This document shows, piece after piece, positions 19,260 to 30,377 of a stretch of 64,000 nt of DNA. The DNA is from Ophiosphaerella korrae (taxonomy: Eukaryota; Ascomycota; Dothideomycetes; Pleosporales; Phaeosphaeriaceae): the NCBI GenBank assembly GCA_028456385.1, contig JALNQF010000063.1, positions 1 to 64,000 on the forward strand, read 5' to 3'. The notes under the pieces were generated by a model, which worked only from the letters and a program-made list of their open reading frames with translations, had not been told where the DNA came from and made no database searches. Numbering within the stretch: the first letter of the stretch is position 1; each line of letters starts with the position of its first letter. The position numbers and the translations under genes are program-made.

Positions 19260-21258
19260 TCACTTCCTACCCTTCGGATCCTCCTCCGCGTTTTCTAGGC
19301 TCTGCTCTTTGCCCAATTCAGGATTGCGAATAGCTAGCGAGAAACCTACCAACAGAAGCGAAAGACACAGTCCTGCAATGCACAGCAGTTTCTGAGCATG
19401 CTTATACGCTTGCATAACTGCCTCGCGCTCTGGAGTCCCGACAGGGTATGCAGTTGCGAAAGAGAGGGGATCTGCGAAGACGGCGGCGGCCAAAGTTGAA
19501 TTGCCAAGGTTTCGAGTGAGATCAACCGGTAGGATTTTCTGCCATATGGCACCTGAAACTGCGTTGCCGAGTGCGCTTCCGATGTTGTATGTCGCGAGGT
19601 AAATACCGGTGACCATGGCAACATCTATACAGGAATCAATCAGCAAGCTCGTACTAACCAATGTAAAAGGTATCTTACGTTCATGTTTTGTTGCAGCTTG
19701 GATGCTTGCTTGAGTAGGATAAGGGAACATGCCACCCGCAATACCCAGGCATATCTGTCCTCCAATAATTCCTGAATGCGACGCAGTTCCACCGCGGAAA
19801 TGGACCAAGATGCCAAAAGCCACCATGAACAGGCATGTTCCCGCAACAATGAATGGTTTCAGGCGGCGCACGCGAAAGACAATGAGGCCAAGAATCAGAC
19901 CAGTTATCACGGAGGTGAAGCTGTAAAGCGATTGGATGCGCGTCGCACTCTTGATCGACTCGCCAAAACCAACGACAAGAACCGGGTAAAGGGCATTGGC
20001 TTGTGTGCCCCATGCTGTACGGAATAAGCTAAGATCGAAGGAATGAGATTCTCAAAACGTACCAAAGTTCAGAGTGCCAGCAATGCCCAACGCGCCCCAT
20101 ACAGCACGATCTTTGAGCAAGTGGAACGGAAGCATGGGATAGGGTGCTTTCAACTCCCAAAGGACGAATAGAGGCATACAGAGTATACCAATGATAAGAG
20201 GCGCAATAACTTTGGCCTTTGTCCAGTGCGACTCGAGGCCGCCTGCATAAGTAATTGGCTATCCCTTGTTAGCTACATCTTGCAACATGGGGAATCCATA
20301 CCATCAAGATACAAGCAAACACGGCGACCAAAAGAGTGATGCCAGGAACGTCGAGCTGCCAGAACAAGGCAGAGATGAGCTTCTTGCCGCCATATATTTG
20401 GTACGGCGTCTTATAAGAATTCAGAGCGCCGCTCCTTTTAGTTTTCCAACTCGCCCACATCAACGATACAATCAATGGGATGCAGCATACGGGGTAGATG
20501 ATACACCACATGCCGAAGCCCCAATTCCAATGGGTAACGCGGAGTATAGCATTCAAGATATCGCCGCCGATCCAAGTGTTGATCGAGAAGGGAATAGCAG
20601 GGACGTATGAGAAGAGGAGGCGAGATCGCAGAGACGTAAGATCCGCAATAACTAAGTGAAGTTTAGCAGAAGCCGTACATCGTGCGCGTCCAACATACTA
20701 ATCTCGATAAGCACAATGATAACCGTGTACCCAATCTGGTACAAGATGGCGCCGGCGCAAAAGGTCGCAACACCATTACTCTTTGCCTCGATGGCCGTCC
20801 CCAAAACATAGAACACGATGGAAACCAACACAACCTCGACACGCCCAAACACATCAGCTAGCCTCCCGTTAGCAAAAACGCTCTTCCCTCGAAAATCGTA
20901 CTTCCCCATACATACCCATTTTCGACGCCGCAGGCTGTGCCGCTGCAGCAATGACGCTCCGCAACACATTCACTGTTGCAAGCAACGAGTGCGTTTTAAA
21001 CGCAGCAGTCGCATAGCTCTGCAGCGGCCATCGCAGCACACCATCGAGCCCGTACGCGTACGCAACGACAAAGATGCCGAAGAAGATGGCGCACCGATTG
21101 GCGTAGGAAATGTGTGCGTTCAACGCCTCGACTTTAACCACGCCGTGTGAGCGCGAGCCGGTTAGTACAGGCGCGGCGAACGGTGGGGGCGAGAAGCTAG
21201 CGCTGAGGTCTAGGGACGCGCGGGATTTGGTTTCATCGTGGTCTTTGGCGTGAGACAT
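19260..21258 (-). CDS. Siderophore-iron transporter, major facilitator superfamily
   Basis: The minus-strand exons are 21258-20916, 20857-20699, 20651-20302, 20258-20063, 20014-19679 and 19624-19260. The five introns are 43-58 nt with GTATGT/GTATGG/GTACGT/GTAAGA donors. The frames add up exactly to 582 residues. The sequence follows the Sit1/MirB family: [23 protein letters not shown] in helix 1, [56 protein letters not shown], then [13 protein letters not shown]. These proteins import ferric siderophores across the plasma membrane by proton symport and normally have 14 membrane segments. About 14 hydrophobic stretches are visible. The N-terminus is hydrophilic and the C-terminus ends in a short basic/acidic tail. 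Three GATA-type sites lie upstream. Confidence 0.93.
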
Positions 21259-21368
21259 TTGGATTGTGGTGGAAACTCGTTGTCTGCGGGCAAAGTTGTG
21301 GACTTAGGTAGAGAGTAAGGGAGGTGCAGTTTGGAATTAAGTCACCGCCGAGTCGGAAGTGTCAATTG

Positions 21369-21377
21369 ATTAGATAA
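21369..21377 (+). promoter_or_regulatory. GATA-type site, one mismatch to the SreA consensus
   Basis: The sequence ATTAGATAA lies 111 bp upstream of the siderophore transporter start. Fungal iron repressors of the SreA/Urbs1/Sre family bind ATCWGATAA (family knowledge); this copy differs at one base. Confidence 0.45.
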
Positions 21378-21514
21378 GAGGAATCAAACGCTGGGGATCC
21401 ACCCCGTCGGCAAATTTTTCACATGTGAGCGAGAGAATATATGGTTTGGTTGGTGAATGCGGTGCACTGGTTAGTAGTATCTAGTAATGGCATGCAGCGT
21501 GCACGATAGTGTGG

Positions 21515-21523
21515 ATCTGATAA
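21515..21523 (+). promoter_or_regulatory. GATA-type site, exact SreA consensus
   Basis: The sequence ATCTGATAA is a perfect match to the extended ATCWGATAA site of SreA-type iron-responsive GATA repressors. It lies 257 bp upstream of the siderophore transporter start codon, a position usual for such control. Confidence 0.65.
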
Positions 21524-21780
21524 GATTAGATGGAAAGGATTGGTCGCGTTCCGCGGATCCGGTCAGGGCTTCGACGAGTAGGAAAACTTTAATTAGCCAA
21601 AAGCTTAGTGTAAACGGTGAGATTTGTGAATTGGGAGCTTCGGGCCGAGTTAATTGGGAATGCTCCATTTCAAGATGGGCACGAACGGACCGTTTACATT
21701 GGGTGGGTATTCGTGTATAATGGTATGCCACGGACAATCCCTCTGTTTGCGATTCACATGGTGTTGAGGAGCGGCATGCA

Positions 21781-21789
21781 AACAGATAA
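21781..21789 (+). promoter_or_regulatory. GATA-type site, one mismatch to the SreA consensus
   Basis: The sequence AACAGATAA lies 523 bp upstream of the transporter start and differs from ATCWGATAA at one base. On its own it is weak; it gains weight from the exact site nearer the gene. Confidence 0.35.
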
Positions 21790-22228
21790 GACCAAATTTG
21801 TTTGTGTATGGGCAAATACATCTACTTTGGCTGATGTTATCGCACTACATTCTAGCCCCGGCCGCAAGCCGTTCAACAACGCTACCTAGAAGAGCATAAG
21901 CGTGGATGTTATTATGCGGCCGTTGACAACATCAACATGCTCCCTTCAATTCAAGCACGCTTAGAACATACATTCGAAGTAAGCACGAGCAAAAATTAGT
22001 GCTATTCACTGCGTTCAAAGATAAAAAAAAAAAAAGCCCCCCCCCCCCCCCAGTATCTCGATATCGATGGCATAGATTGGAAGGAAACTCAGACATACTC
22101 ATAACCACCAACTAGCAAGAACACAGTTGAGGAAATCAAGGTAGGGTATCGCACAAGAACTTTTATTCAAGAGTCTCATTATCTATTATATAATTATCAA
22201 TGCCTAGCAGGCATGTTATATTAACATT

Positions 22229-23719
22229 TTAACTGCAGCTACCGAACTGGCTATTGCAGCCCGAACCGCAGTGATCGGTGGTAGAACCGCACCAGCCGTA
22301 CTGAGAGCAGCAGTTACCAAAAGCAGAGTTGGCGCAAGTCTTGCCTCCGGATCCACCGCAAGTTCCATCAGTTGAGACAGGGGCGGGCGCGGGCGTGTTG
22401 CCTCCACCATTGCAGGTACCAGCGCTAGCGTTGCAGCCTGCTCCGCAGTGGTCGGCCGTAGATCCACACCATCCGTACTGGGAGCAGCAGTTGCCGAAGG
22501 CGGAGTTGGTGCACGTTTTACCGGCGCCGCAACTACCATCGGTGGACACGCCGCCGTTGTTAGGAGGGTTGGAGCCACCGGTCTCGCCAGAGGTACGGTA
22601 CCAGTTGGCCTCGGGCTCGCCCATGCACTCGCCCATTGTTACGCCACGGTAGCCACTCGACTTGAGATATGAGAGCATGTAGTCGACCAGGTTAAGAGCG
22701 GTTGCCTCGTGGATGTCGTGAGCGATGGCAAGGCGGTCTCCAGATTGGGGACCTCCTGAAGTCTGGTCGAGGATTCGCTTAAAGTTGTCCTTAGCAACCT
22801 GGATGTTGGAGAGCTGGTTGTAGTCATCGGTGTCCAGATCAAAGTAAGAGACGACATAACCCAGGGTCTTCATAACAGACTGGCAGGCTGCGTTGCAGGA
22901 AGAGTAGGGTGGGCGCATGTATGTTGGGTATTTGCCAATAATGTTGCGGATGGCCATCTCGTTCTTGACCATCTGATCATAACGTTGGGCGTCGGTGATG
23001 ACGCTAAGGTCTTGATGAGACCAGGTGTGGCTGGCTACTTGGTGTCCTTCAGCGACCATACGCTTGATGACATTTGACCAGCTGGCAGTGGTGTCGATTG
23101 CACCCTTGCCAATATTAATTCCAGTGACGAAGAATGTCGCCTTGAAGCCGTATGAAGCGAACTTGTTGAGGACCTGGTCGGTGTAGATGTATGGGCCATC
23201 GTCAAAGGTGAGGGCAACGGTACCAGCCTTCTGGCAGGTGTAGATACCTTCTCCTCCGTACGCAACGTTACCCTTCTGTGGGCGAGCGTCATTACGAGTG
23301 CTGGCGCCACCAGGGGTCTTGTTGGCATCGCAGCCGGGACCGTAGTTGATCAAGCAGTCAGGGGCCATGCAGTGGTCTTTGGTAGTACCACAGTATCCCT
23401 ACATACCAATCAGCAATCGTTATATCAATCATCTGGGAGGATAACATACAGCACCCGAGCAGCAGTAGCCTGCGTCGCAAGAGGCGCCTCCAAAGTCGGG
23501 GCCACAACGTCCATTCTGGCCGCCCTGACGGGTCTCCAACAGACCACGCTTAGCCTCAGTGGAGTGACGAAGTACACGAGGAGCAACAGGAGCGCGAGCG
23601 TTCAATTCGTCTTGTAAATGTCTGGGTAGTCCAAAAACTTTGGGAGCTCCTAGAATTCCTCCATGGGCAGCCACAAGTGGCGCCACAACAGAGGCGGCTA
23701 AAATATTAGAGAAATGCAT
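22229..23719 (-). CDS. Secreted chitin deacetylase with three CBM18 modules
   Basis: The exons are 23719-23450 and 23398-22229, with a 51-nt intron (GTATGT...GTAG); the product is 479 residues. A signal peptide (MHFSNILAASVVAPLVAAHG) is followed by a propeptide-like part and a first chitin-binding hevein-type module (CBM18, about residues 72-113) whose Cys pattern is completed only by splicing. The CE4/NodB catalytic domain follows: TFDDGPY (about 154-160), SHTWSH (213-218), RPPYSSC (252-258), DLDTDD and IAHDIHE. These hold the metal-binding Asp-His-His triad and the catalytic residues. Two more CBM18 modules lie at about 375-420 and 432-479, separated by a short Gly/Pro linker. The enzyme should convert cell-wall chitin to chitosan, which in plant-associated fungi lowers chitin detection by hosts (family knowledge). 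Confidence 0.95.
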
Positions 23720-25118
23720 GATAGCGGAGAATTACTACTCTTGACCCTGTGAAGGAGCCTTGATTAGGAGATAAAAAAGCGAGTGACTGCGCAATAAAGC
23801 GGAACGGGTGAAGACTGTAGCACATGGCTTGCTGCACATACTTATAGGACGATAGCCCTATGGAGCAGGCTGACCCGCCCAGGGAGGGATCATCATACCC
23901 TAGTCGATCCCGTTTTCCACACATCAGCCAAGGGTGGCGGCCTGGATTGGAGGCGTTGAAATACGAAAAAGCGGCGGGCCTACATGGCATTGCTGACCTG
24001 ATTGGCAAATTTCCGACAGCCCGAAGCAGGATGGTGCCGATAAACAGTCGAGGGCGGTCCCGAACAGCAGCGAATACCGGTTTCAGCATGAACACAACGG
24101 TTAGACGCAATACATGAAAGACATGGAAGACCAAAAGAAAGGGGAACATTGCTTGTTCCGCGCCAGGATCGGTATACCTGAGAGCGGGGCCAATGATGCT
24201 GCAACTGCCAAGTGTATCTAGCGGCGCGGCATACTAAGAATACCAACCGAGTTTCCCGACCTGTTACTCTATCCCTGTTGTAATCAAGAGACGATACCCA
24301 ATTGAGGTGCCTGTCTCCGCTTGATGTGGTGGCATGCTTATATTTCTTGCAGAAAACCGATTTTGACACCCAACTTCCCTGGCAAAGTTGCATTACCCCG
24401 CGTCGTGGCTTCTAGGAGAATTTTTCTTGCAGACCGCCCCAAAACGCCAGTGACGTGTTCTGCTTATACGTGGGTCGTCGGCGACGGTGTAAGGTTGAGG
24501 GGGGCTGAGGAACCGTCAGACCATGCCCTCGCTAAGCTTTTGCATTATATGTGGGAGTGTATTAGCACATGAATAATTTTCCTGATTGCATCTCGTCTTG
24601 GGCCAATGGCTGGCCTCGGTTGTTGCACTTTGGGGCCGTTTATTCGCTACCCCAACCAGGGCATCGTCCGACACATATCTATCCATGTGCTAGATTAATT
24701 AAGGCCTGATGGCGTGTCGTGTGCTGGGTGGTGACAGGAGGAAATTGAGTCAGCTTCCTCATGATGCTTCCTGAGACGCTACTGTGTTGGCACGCCAGAC
24801 AGCGCATTCAAAACATTTTGGCCGGTGGCAGACACAATATTTTATCCACTATTTACTAATAGCTCATTCAGCAAGAAGAAATACGATCAAAGATAACGGG
24901 CGTCCCAAGTGCCAAGAGCGAGATTCTTGACGTGTTGTTCAGTGGTGTGTCATCACTCTCCCTGGAATACGAGTATCAGTGTTCATTCGAGTGCGCTTTG
25001 CTCATGCCTAGAGCCTAACTGACCAATAGGTGGTCTCAATACGTGCGTATAATTCGGCAAACTTCAGCTCCTGAGTTTCTGTTCACTAGCTTCCCGGCCC
25101 GCTCAGCCTACGCACTGG
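23720..25118. other. Intergenic, no gene recognised
   Basis: 1.4 kb upstream of the chitin deacetylase gene and downstream of the GH30 gene. Short ORFs on both strands lack recognisable domains and I see no repeats. The part next to 23720 must hold the chitin deacetylase promoter. Confidence 0.45.
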
Positions 25119-26620
25119 CTACACAACTGTGGCATTGCCTGCCGTCTTGAATAAAAAGCTAATCATTCCACGGGCTGGCACCGCGGCGCTCGCTGCACCG
25201 TCACTACCTACAGTAACCGTTGTGGCACTCATGTCATGCGTGTTGTCCGTATACCACGCTTGTGCATTCGGGTATCCCGACAACACCACACTGACAGTCT
25301 GCGCGCTGGCCGCCGAGTTGATAATAACCACTGCGACACTGCCGTCCACGTTACGGAAAGCTCCTGACTTGAGATTTGATCCTCCTGAGACGCCAATGCG
25401 CACTGCTCCAGGCCTGACGACACGGAATTGCGCGAATGCCCAGAGGCGCTTGCTAACCTCGTACTTTTGGCCATCGATGAGAATCAGCTTCTCATTGTTG
25501 TTGTTATTTGTCGCACGGTCCTGGATGCCTTCCCAGAAAATGTATGCTGAGAGGTTGGAATTCACAATGCCGTTGAAAACTGTATTGGCCCACTGGAACC
25601 CGTCTCCACTGCCCCCATTGGTGTACCAAGCCGTGCTCCAACCCCCGTTGAGATCAGAATATTCGGTCTGCCAGACGCGGGCTTTGGTCTGCATGACACC
25701 GCTGATGCGCGAGGAGTATTCGTGAGAGGTGATGGCATACACAAGAGGCTCGGCACCAGCGGAAATGATCTGCTGTGCATGTTGAGTGGCTACGTTCCAC
25801 CCAGTTCCCTCGCAGCAGTTGATGCCGACTGAAGTCAAGTTGTTACGGTCGAGCGTGGGGCGGAGGATTTTGATGAAGTCAGCCGCTTGTGTACCGGATG
25901 ACAACATCGACGCGTAAGAAGCCGTGAAATCAGGTTCGTTCAGGAAGCCAAGATGAGTTACCTTGATACCGGCTGAGGCATAAAAGTTGATGTACGCTAC
26001 GAGGTAGTTGGCGTACGCTTGCTTCCAGTCACCAGATGAGCAGCTGGCGCCCGAAACCTATAGAAACAGTCAGCCATATGCAGAGATCAAGAATTCGTGT
26101 CAAGTCGACTTACCCCGCACAGCGTACCGCCGTTCGTTTCTTGGCCGTTAGTTTTCATACAGCCCGGCGCACTCCACGCATTTGCATAGAATGTTTTGAC
26201 TCCGTATTCTTGTGCTTTCTGGCTCAAGAACAACTGTCCGCTATCCTTACCATCCCACACATAACCGGAGTAGTTGACCGTTACATCGGCGGGCTTGCTC
26301 GGACATTTTGGCAGGATGGTATTCATGAAATCTTTATTGCTGTTGGGTGTTGATCCAATGCCATTGCGGACGATGGAGAAGCCAGCGCCACTCGTTGTAT
26401 TGAAAAGGAGGTCCAGAACCTCGCGCTGCTTTGGGGCTTGCAAGTTTACAACCAAGTTTGCGCGCTGGAAAGCGCCACTGAAACCAAAGCCATCAATGGT
26501 TTGGAACTTCTTCGTAAGGTCCACGGTAACTCGTTGAGATTGCCGAGTTTCGAGAGTTGCAGCTGAGGCGAGAAGCGGTGTCGCTGCGAGGGCAATGAGG
26601 TTCGACAGCATAACATGCAT
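25119..26620 (-). CDS. Secreted glycoside hydrolase family 30 enzyme
   Basis: The exons are 26620-26114 and 26057-25119, with a 56-nt intron (GTAAGT...TATAG); the product is 481 residues. I chose the ATG at 26620 because it gives a signal peptide (MHVMLSNLIALAATPLLASA) just before the mature part; the upstream ATG at 26701 would bury it. Mature motifs fit GH30: FQTIDGFGFSGAFQRA, NTTSGAGFSIVRNGIG, FYANAWSAPGCMK, GFLNEPDF (acid/base Glu) and VWQTEYSDLNG (nucleophile Glu). The C-terminal beta domain ends with RGMISFLF. The overall pattern resembles fungal subfamily 7 enzymes (glucuronoxylan-active xylanases), but subfamily and substrate are from memory and should be read as tentative. Confidence 0.9.
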
Positions 26621-27018
26621 CTTAATGAGCAGTTGGAACAAATTTGAGAGCTCCACTCGATCGCAAGGGACAGAGTGTGAGAAAGTTATATTCGAAGTCA
26701 TGCTAGTAGGGTCTCCCGCTGGCTGATACTCGTGTTCATCAATTTACCATACATGCAATCCAGATTGCATGTGCCTGTGCTTACCCGGTGCTCCTATTTG
26801 TACGATCGACTTATATTGCAGGTCTTGAACGTGGTTCGTTTAAGAGTTACCGCACTATGTGTAGATCGTGGCCAAGACGCCAGAAAGTCCGTAAACCCAC
26901 GACTGCATTCCGCCAGTAACAGCTGGTCTCTGAAGTGCGTAGGAAATTTAGCCGACATACGCACGAAACAGCATCGCCAGATTCTCCCACTGCCACGATG
27001 ATAAACGGTAGTGCTTGT
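26621..27018. other. Intergenic
   Basis: 398 bp upstream of the GH30 gene and downstream of the SDR gene, both on the minus strand. Nothing recognised. Confidence 0.4.
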
Positions 27019-27795
27019 TTAGACAAGCTTCACCCCCGAAAAGGCCGCACAAGCATTCAACAGCTTGTCTTGAGAGCTTGAGTCGTCTGCCACTTTCTGC
27101 GGGCTATCTTCCCTCTTACCCGGCGTGAAGTAACAGCCACTTTTTTGCGCTGCTTCCTCCTCACCCTCCGCAAGCATAACATAACTTGCAACCGATTCCT
27201 CAATATTGCCTGTCGCAGACTTGCCCCCCATTTTAGTTGGCATCCATCCAGGATCCAGCGCGTTACTTTTGACTTCGGGCCAGCGCTTCGCAAAAGCCTT
27301 CGCGAATATTACGTTATGTAGCTTGCTCGCGCAGTATGCTGCATCTTCGTCATACTTCCTTTCGCCACGCCGAATCCATAAAACGTCATCTAGACAAGAG
27401 GAGCCGTCGTAGTGCATACTCGAAGAAAGAAAAAGTAGTCGCTTAGGTCGATTGATGAGCGCTGTGAGGATATATGGCGCCAATGTATTTACCGCTGCGA
27501 GCGCGGGTATACCATCGCTGGTCTTGCGAAATGGGCCTTCATACAGGCCAGCGTTATGAATAACACAATCGAAGGTGCCCAGCCTGTTCGTTTGCTCGGC
27601 TATTGCTTTCGTCTCTGAGATGCTCGAAAGGTCCCCGATCACCACTGTTTCCGCACCAGGACAAGCTTCCAGCGCGTCTTGACCGCGTTGAGAGTTACGT
27701 GCGTGCAGCACCACCGAGTGCCCATTGGCAACAAGCCGCTGCGCTACGATAGACCCGAGACCATCTGATGAGCCTGTGACTAGTATACGAGCCAT
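27019..27795 (-). CDS. Short-chain dehydrogenase/reductase
   Basis: A 258-residue intronless ORF from ATG 27795. The N-terminus has the Rossmann glycine motif TGSSDGLG (residues 7-14). DLSS follows at about 54-57, then NAG (about 80-82) and LFLSSSMH carrying the catalytic Ser, then YCASK (Tyr-x-x-x-Lys). The length fits a classical SDR. An Arg after the second strand (VVLHARNSQRG) suggests NADP(H) preference. The substrate cannot be told; the tail resembles fungal WW-domain-oxidoreductase-like and retinol-dehydrogenase-like SDRs, including GWMPTKMGG, which follows the active site in that group. Confidence 0.9.
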   Translation of the reverse strand: MARILVTGSSDGLGSIVAQRLVANGHSVVLHARNSQRGQDALEACPGAETVVIGDLSSISETKAIAEQTNRLGTFDCVIHNAGLYEGPFRKTSDGIPALAAVNTLAPYILTALINRPKRLLFLSSSMHYDGSSCLDDVLWIRRGERKYDEDAAYCASKLHNVIFAKAFAKRWPEVKSNALDPGWMPTKMGGKSATGNIEESVASYVMLAEGEEEAAQKSGCYFTPGKREDSPQKVADDSSSQDKLLNACAAFSGVKLV

Positions 27796-29891
27796 ATTAG
27801 AAGGGGATAATGAAAATGGGCGGGGTGAAGAGGGGAGAGGTCAATCGTTCGAATTCCTTTTGTACCTTCAATCACTTCACCTCCACCGACGTGGCACTAA
27901 CTGCTCACTCGAATATTTTCGGCGATAGTGGTTCGGGCCTATGGTGTCGACGGAACATATCCGTGTGCGCAAATATCTACAATTGGTCTTCGGAATCACA
28001 ACGCCCGATGGCATGCGCTAGCGCCACAAGGGCTAGACGTCCCTAAACATCAGCTGTCAATAATTGCGGCATCTAGACTTATTGTCATACTGACATGAAG
28101 TGCGCTATGAGTTTGATGCTTCAGGGTCCAGACATTCTGATGTCGGCAGGATTGGCTCGAACACGACGGGCACTTTCATTGTCGACACTTCCAAGGTTTT
28201 GGTTGGTCGTAATATTAAATTCACTCTTATCGATGGTACGCTGTTACAATCGCACATTATTGCCTAGTTCTTTCGCAACTTCATCGACATGGCTATCTTG
28301 GAAGCTCCTTTTCTTGTCCGATTGTAGTTTCCATACACCTACGAGGTACCTGCGTTTCGATTCGCCATTGAAAAAGGGTAACCATTTTCAGACAGACGAC
28401 TTTCGAGATTTGGAGACGCTACCTAGAGACATGAGCAATGTGATACTTCCATGCTACCATCGCACTATTCAGACTTATTTAGATCAATAGATAGCTCCGA
28501 CAAGTACAACTTATGATGTGCTATCATGTCGACGCTCCGAATCTCCAAGTCGCCTCTCCGAAGATTTTTGGCCTATACCTAATGCTTAGGCGATAAACGT
28601 GTTCAAACATCGATAGACGCCTTGCGATATTGACAAGTCCGCTAGGACCAATGGGAATGGTCCTGTGTCAGCTGGCTCGGCATTGACAAATGCTGACGTA
28701 CTCAGGAGCGGTTCGAGTTAACAAATCTCAGTGTCTTCAATGCAGCTTGTGTAAAAACCTCGGATAGCGTCCTAGGTTTGTCGATCCTCTGGATCTTCCA
28801 GTTTGAAGACGGTAAAACGAGGGCATCGGCTGCGGTATATATGTATTTTCCCACGCCCAATAATCAACGTTGATTGATTATTTTTCATTTTTCTTAGATT
28901 ACTTCGCTTGGTGCTGTAAAGTTGTATTTTTATATTGTTCTGGTGTCGTGACGGAGAGGATGATGTTCCGTTGCGGAAGTGGCTGATACACTGACGCCAC
29001 AAGCATTAGGGCACTACTGAAGAGAGCCTTGGCATTGGACAAAGACACTTGCGTGATTTTAAAATAATGGACTAAGTCAAAAAATGGCAAAGGTTTTCCA
29101 TTCAAATGCCGTCAGCAAGGTATACACGGTCGGGTCACTGACCTTCTACGCACCAATTGGATGTTTACATAACGTAAATTCCAATTTATGATGCATATTA
29201 CGAAGCTTAAGATACACGCACAGGTATAGAGAGAAAATAGAAGTAAAAACTATGATTTTTGGTAAGAAGGCGGAGTTTAGAGGGCATTCACACGCTACGA
29301 GTACAGAGTAACTAAACGTAACTCACTTTTGTCTGGGAAGGATACAGAAGAGTATACCTAAAGACATACCTGCTATTTTGCACAATGTACCTTGAAGGCA
29401 TTGTGTCACGGGAAATCTTCTTAGGGACCCTTTGAAATATTACTCTACTTAATGGCTTTGGTGGACACTTTGAGTTCAACTCACAGTTGCAGCAAGGACA
29501 CGGTCTGATGAAAACATTATATAAGGTGGAATAGTTTAGAACTTTGCTTCTTCCTTTAAGTCTATGATAGCTTGGTAAGCCTATTCTGTTATTGCGGTAT
29601 ATATAAGTAGAGATGGAGGTTACCTAGCTTACTTACGTGGGTCGCTTGCTGACATGTCGACCTGATTCAGTATCTTCTCTATGATGAATACGAGTATGTC
29701 TCGGAATTTAGTCTATTATTCTTGCATAAATACTGTAATCCTAGAAAGTCTATCTATCGTATACAAGTATATAAGTCTGTGGTCTAGCTTTATCAAGTTT
29801 TTTACCTAGACGACTTCTATCTATTATCCTCATCGCAGAATACCAATATTTTCATTGTTCTTCTCAGACTAAAAAATTAAAAATCACCATC
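27796..29891. other. Long AT-rich intergenic region
   Basis: 2.1 kb. A 131-codon ORF at 28095-28490 (plus) has no recognisable domain. From about 29,100 the sequence becomes strongly AT-rich with many TA steps, as in RIP-affected fungal DNA. The last part should hold the promoter of the small secreted protein gene; a TATATA-like stretch lies near 29598. Confidence 0.45.
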
Positions 29892-30377
29892 ATGCTCTCT
29901 ATAAAGACCCTTCTGTTTGGTCTATCCGCACTCGCCATTTCTAAAGCGGCTACACTTGTATACCTTTCATTCCACTCTACTGTTAAGAACGCAGCTCTAC
30001 TCCACTACGGAAAACAACCAAAAAGGTTCGAATAATCAACAACGGTGATTATAAGAGTAGAACAGTGTATATTGCCCAAGGGCCCTCGGCCCTTCAGCTT
30101 CGGCTTACGCTCTCGCGCGGCTATAGCCTGCAGCTAGCCTTAGGCCTAGCCTGCAACCTGACATCTACTAGCCCTTCCTCTTCTGTATATGAACTTCCAC
30201 TAATCCTAATTTTACCAGCGTGTGAATAAAGGCTGTATTATTGCCAATGGACAAGGGCACTGTAGCGGATCTACCCGGGATGTCCAAGGGGGTCTTACTA
30301 TTCAAGCCTGCATTGTGAAGCAAAACGATGGAATCTTTGCATACTGCCAGTGGTCGGGAACCGTACCAGCCAACTAG
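29892..30377 (+). CDS. Candidate small secreted Cys-containing protein, two exons
   Basis: Exon 1 is 29892-29957: 22 codons from an ATG in good context (CACCATCATG) that encode a signal peptide (MLSIKTLLFGLSALAISKA) cut near the exon end. Exon 2 is 30219-30377. The intron (29958-30218) has GTATAC at the donor and a CTAAT branch-like site before TTACCAG, and is phase 0. The joined protein has 74 residues, with a mature part of about 55 residues holding four Cys (KGC, GHC, QAC, AYC) and ending in QWSGTVPAN. A small, Cys-even, secreted product in an AT-rich repeat region fits an effector-like or antimicrobial-like protein, but I do not recognise the family. The 261-nt intron is long for this window and contains a GC-rich island. 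Confidence 0.5.
30062..30172. repeat. GC-rich island, possible small insertion
   Basis: Within AT-rich surroundings there is a sharply bounded GC-rich stretch of about 110 bp built of short overlapping repeats around GCCTA, GGCCC and CTTCGGC. It sits inside the proposed intron of the small secreted protein gene and may be a MITE-like or satellite fragment. I could not find clear terminal inverted repeats. Confidence 0.35.

Larger units (their letters stand above)
21259..22228. other. Intergenic, promoter of the siderophore transporter and 3' end of the chitin deacetylase gene
   Basis: 970 bp with no supported gene. The part next to the transporter start carries three GATA-type sites listed separately. 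Near 22023-22051 there is a run of 13 A, one G and 15 C. Confidence 0.5.

Noticed and set aside
28095..28490. 131-codon ORF in the AT-rich intergenic region, with another frame faintly like a BTB/POZ domain
   Set aside because: The similarity is weak and spread over frames with stops; no splice model makes one protein.
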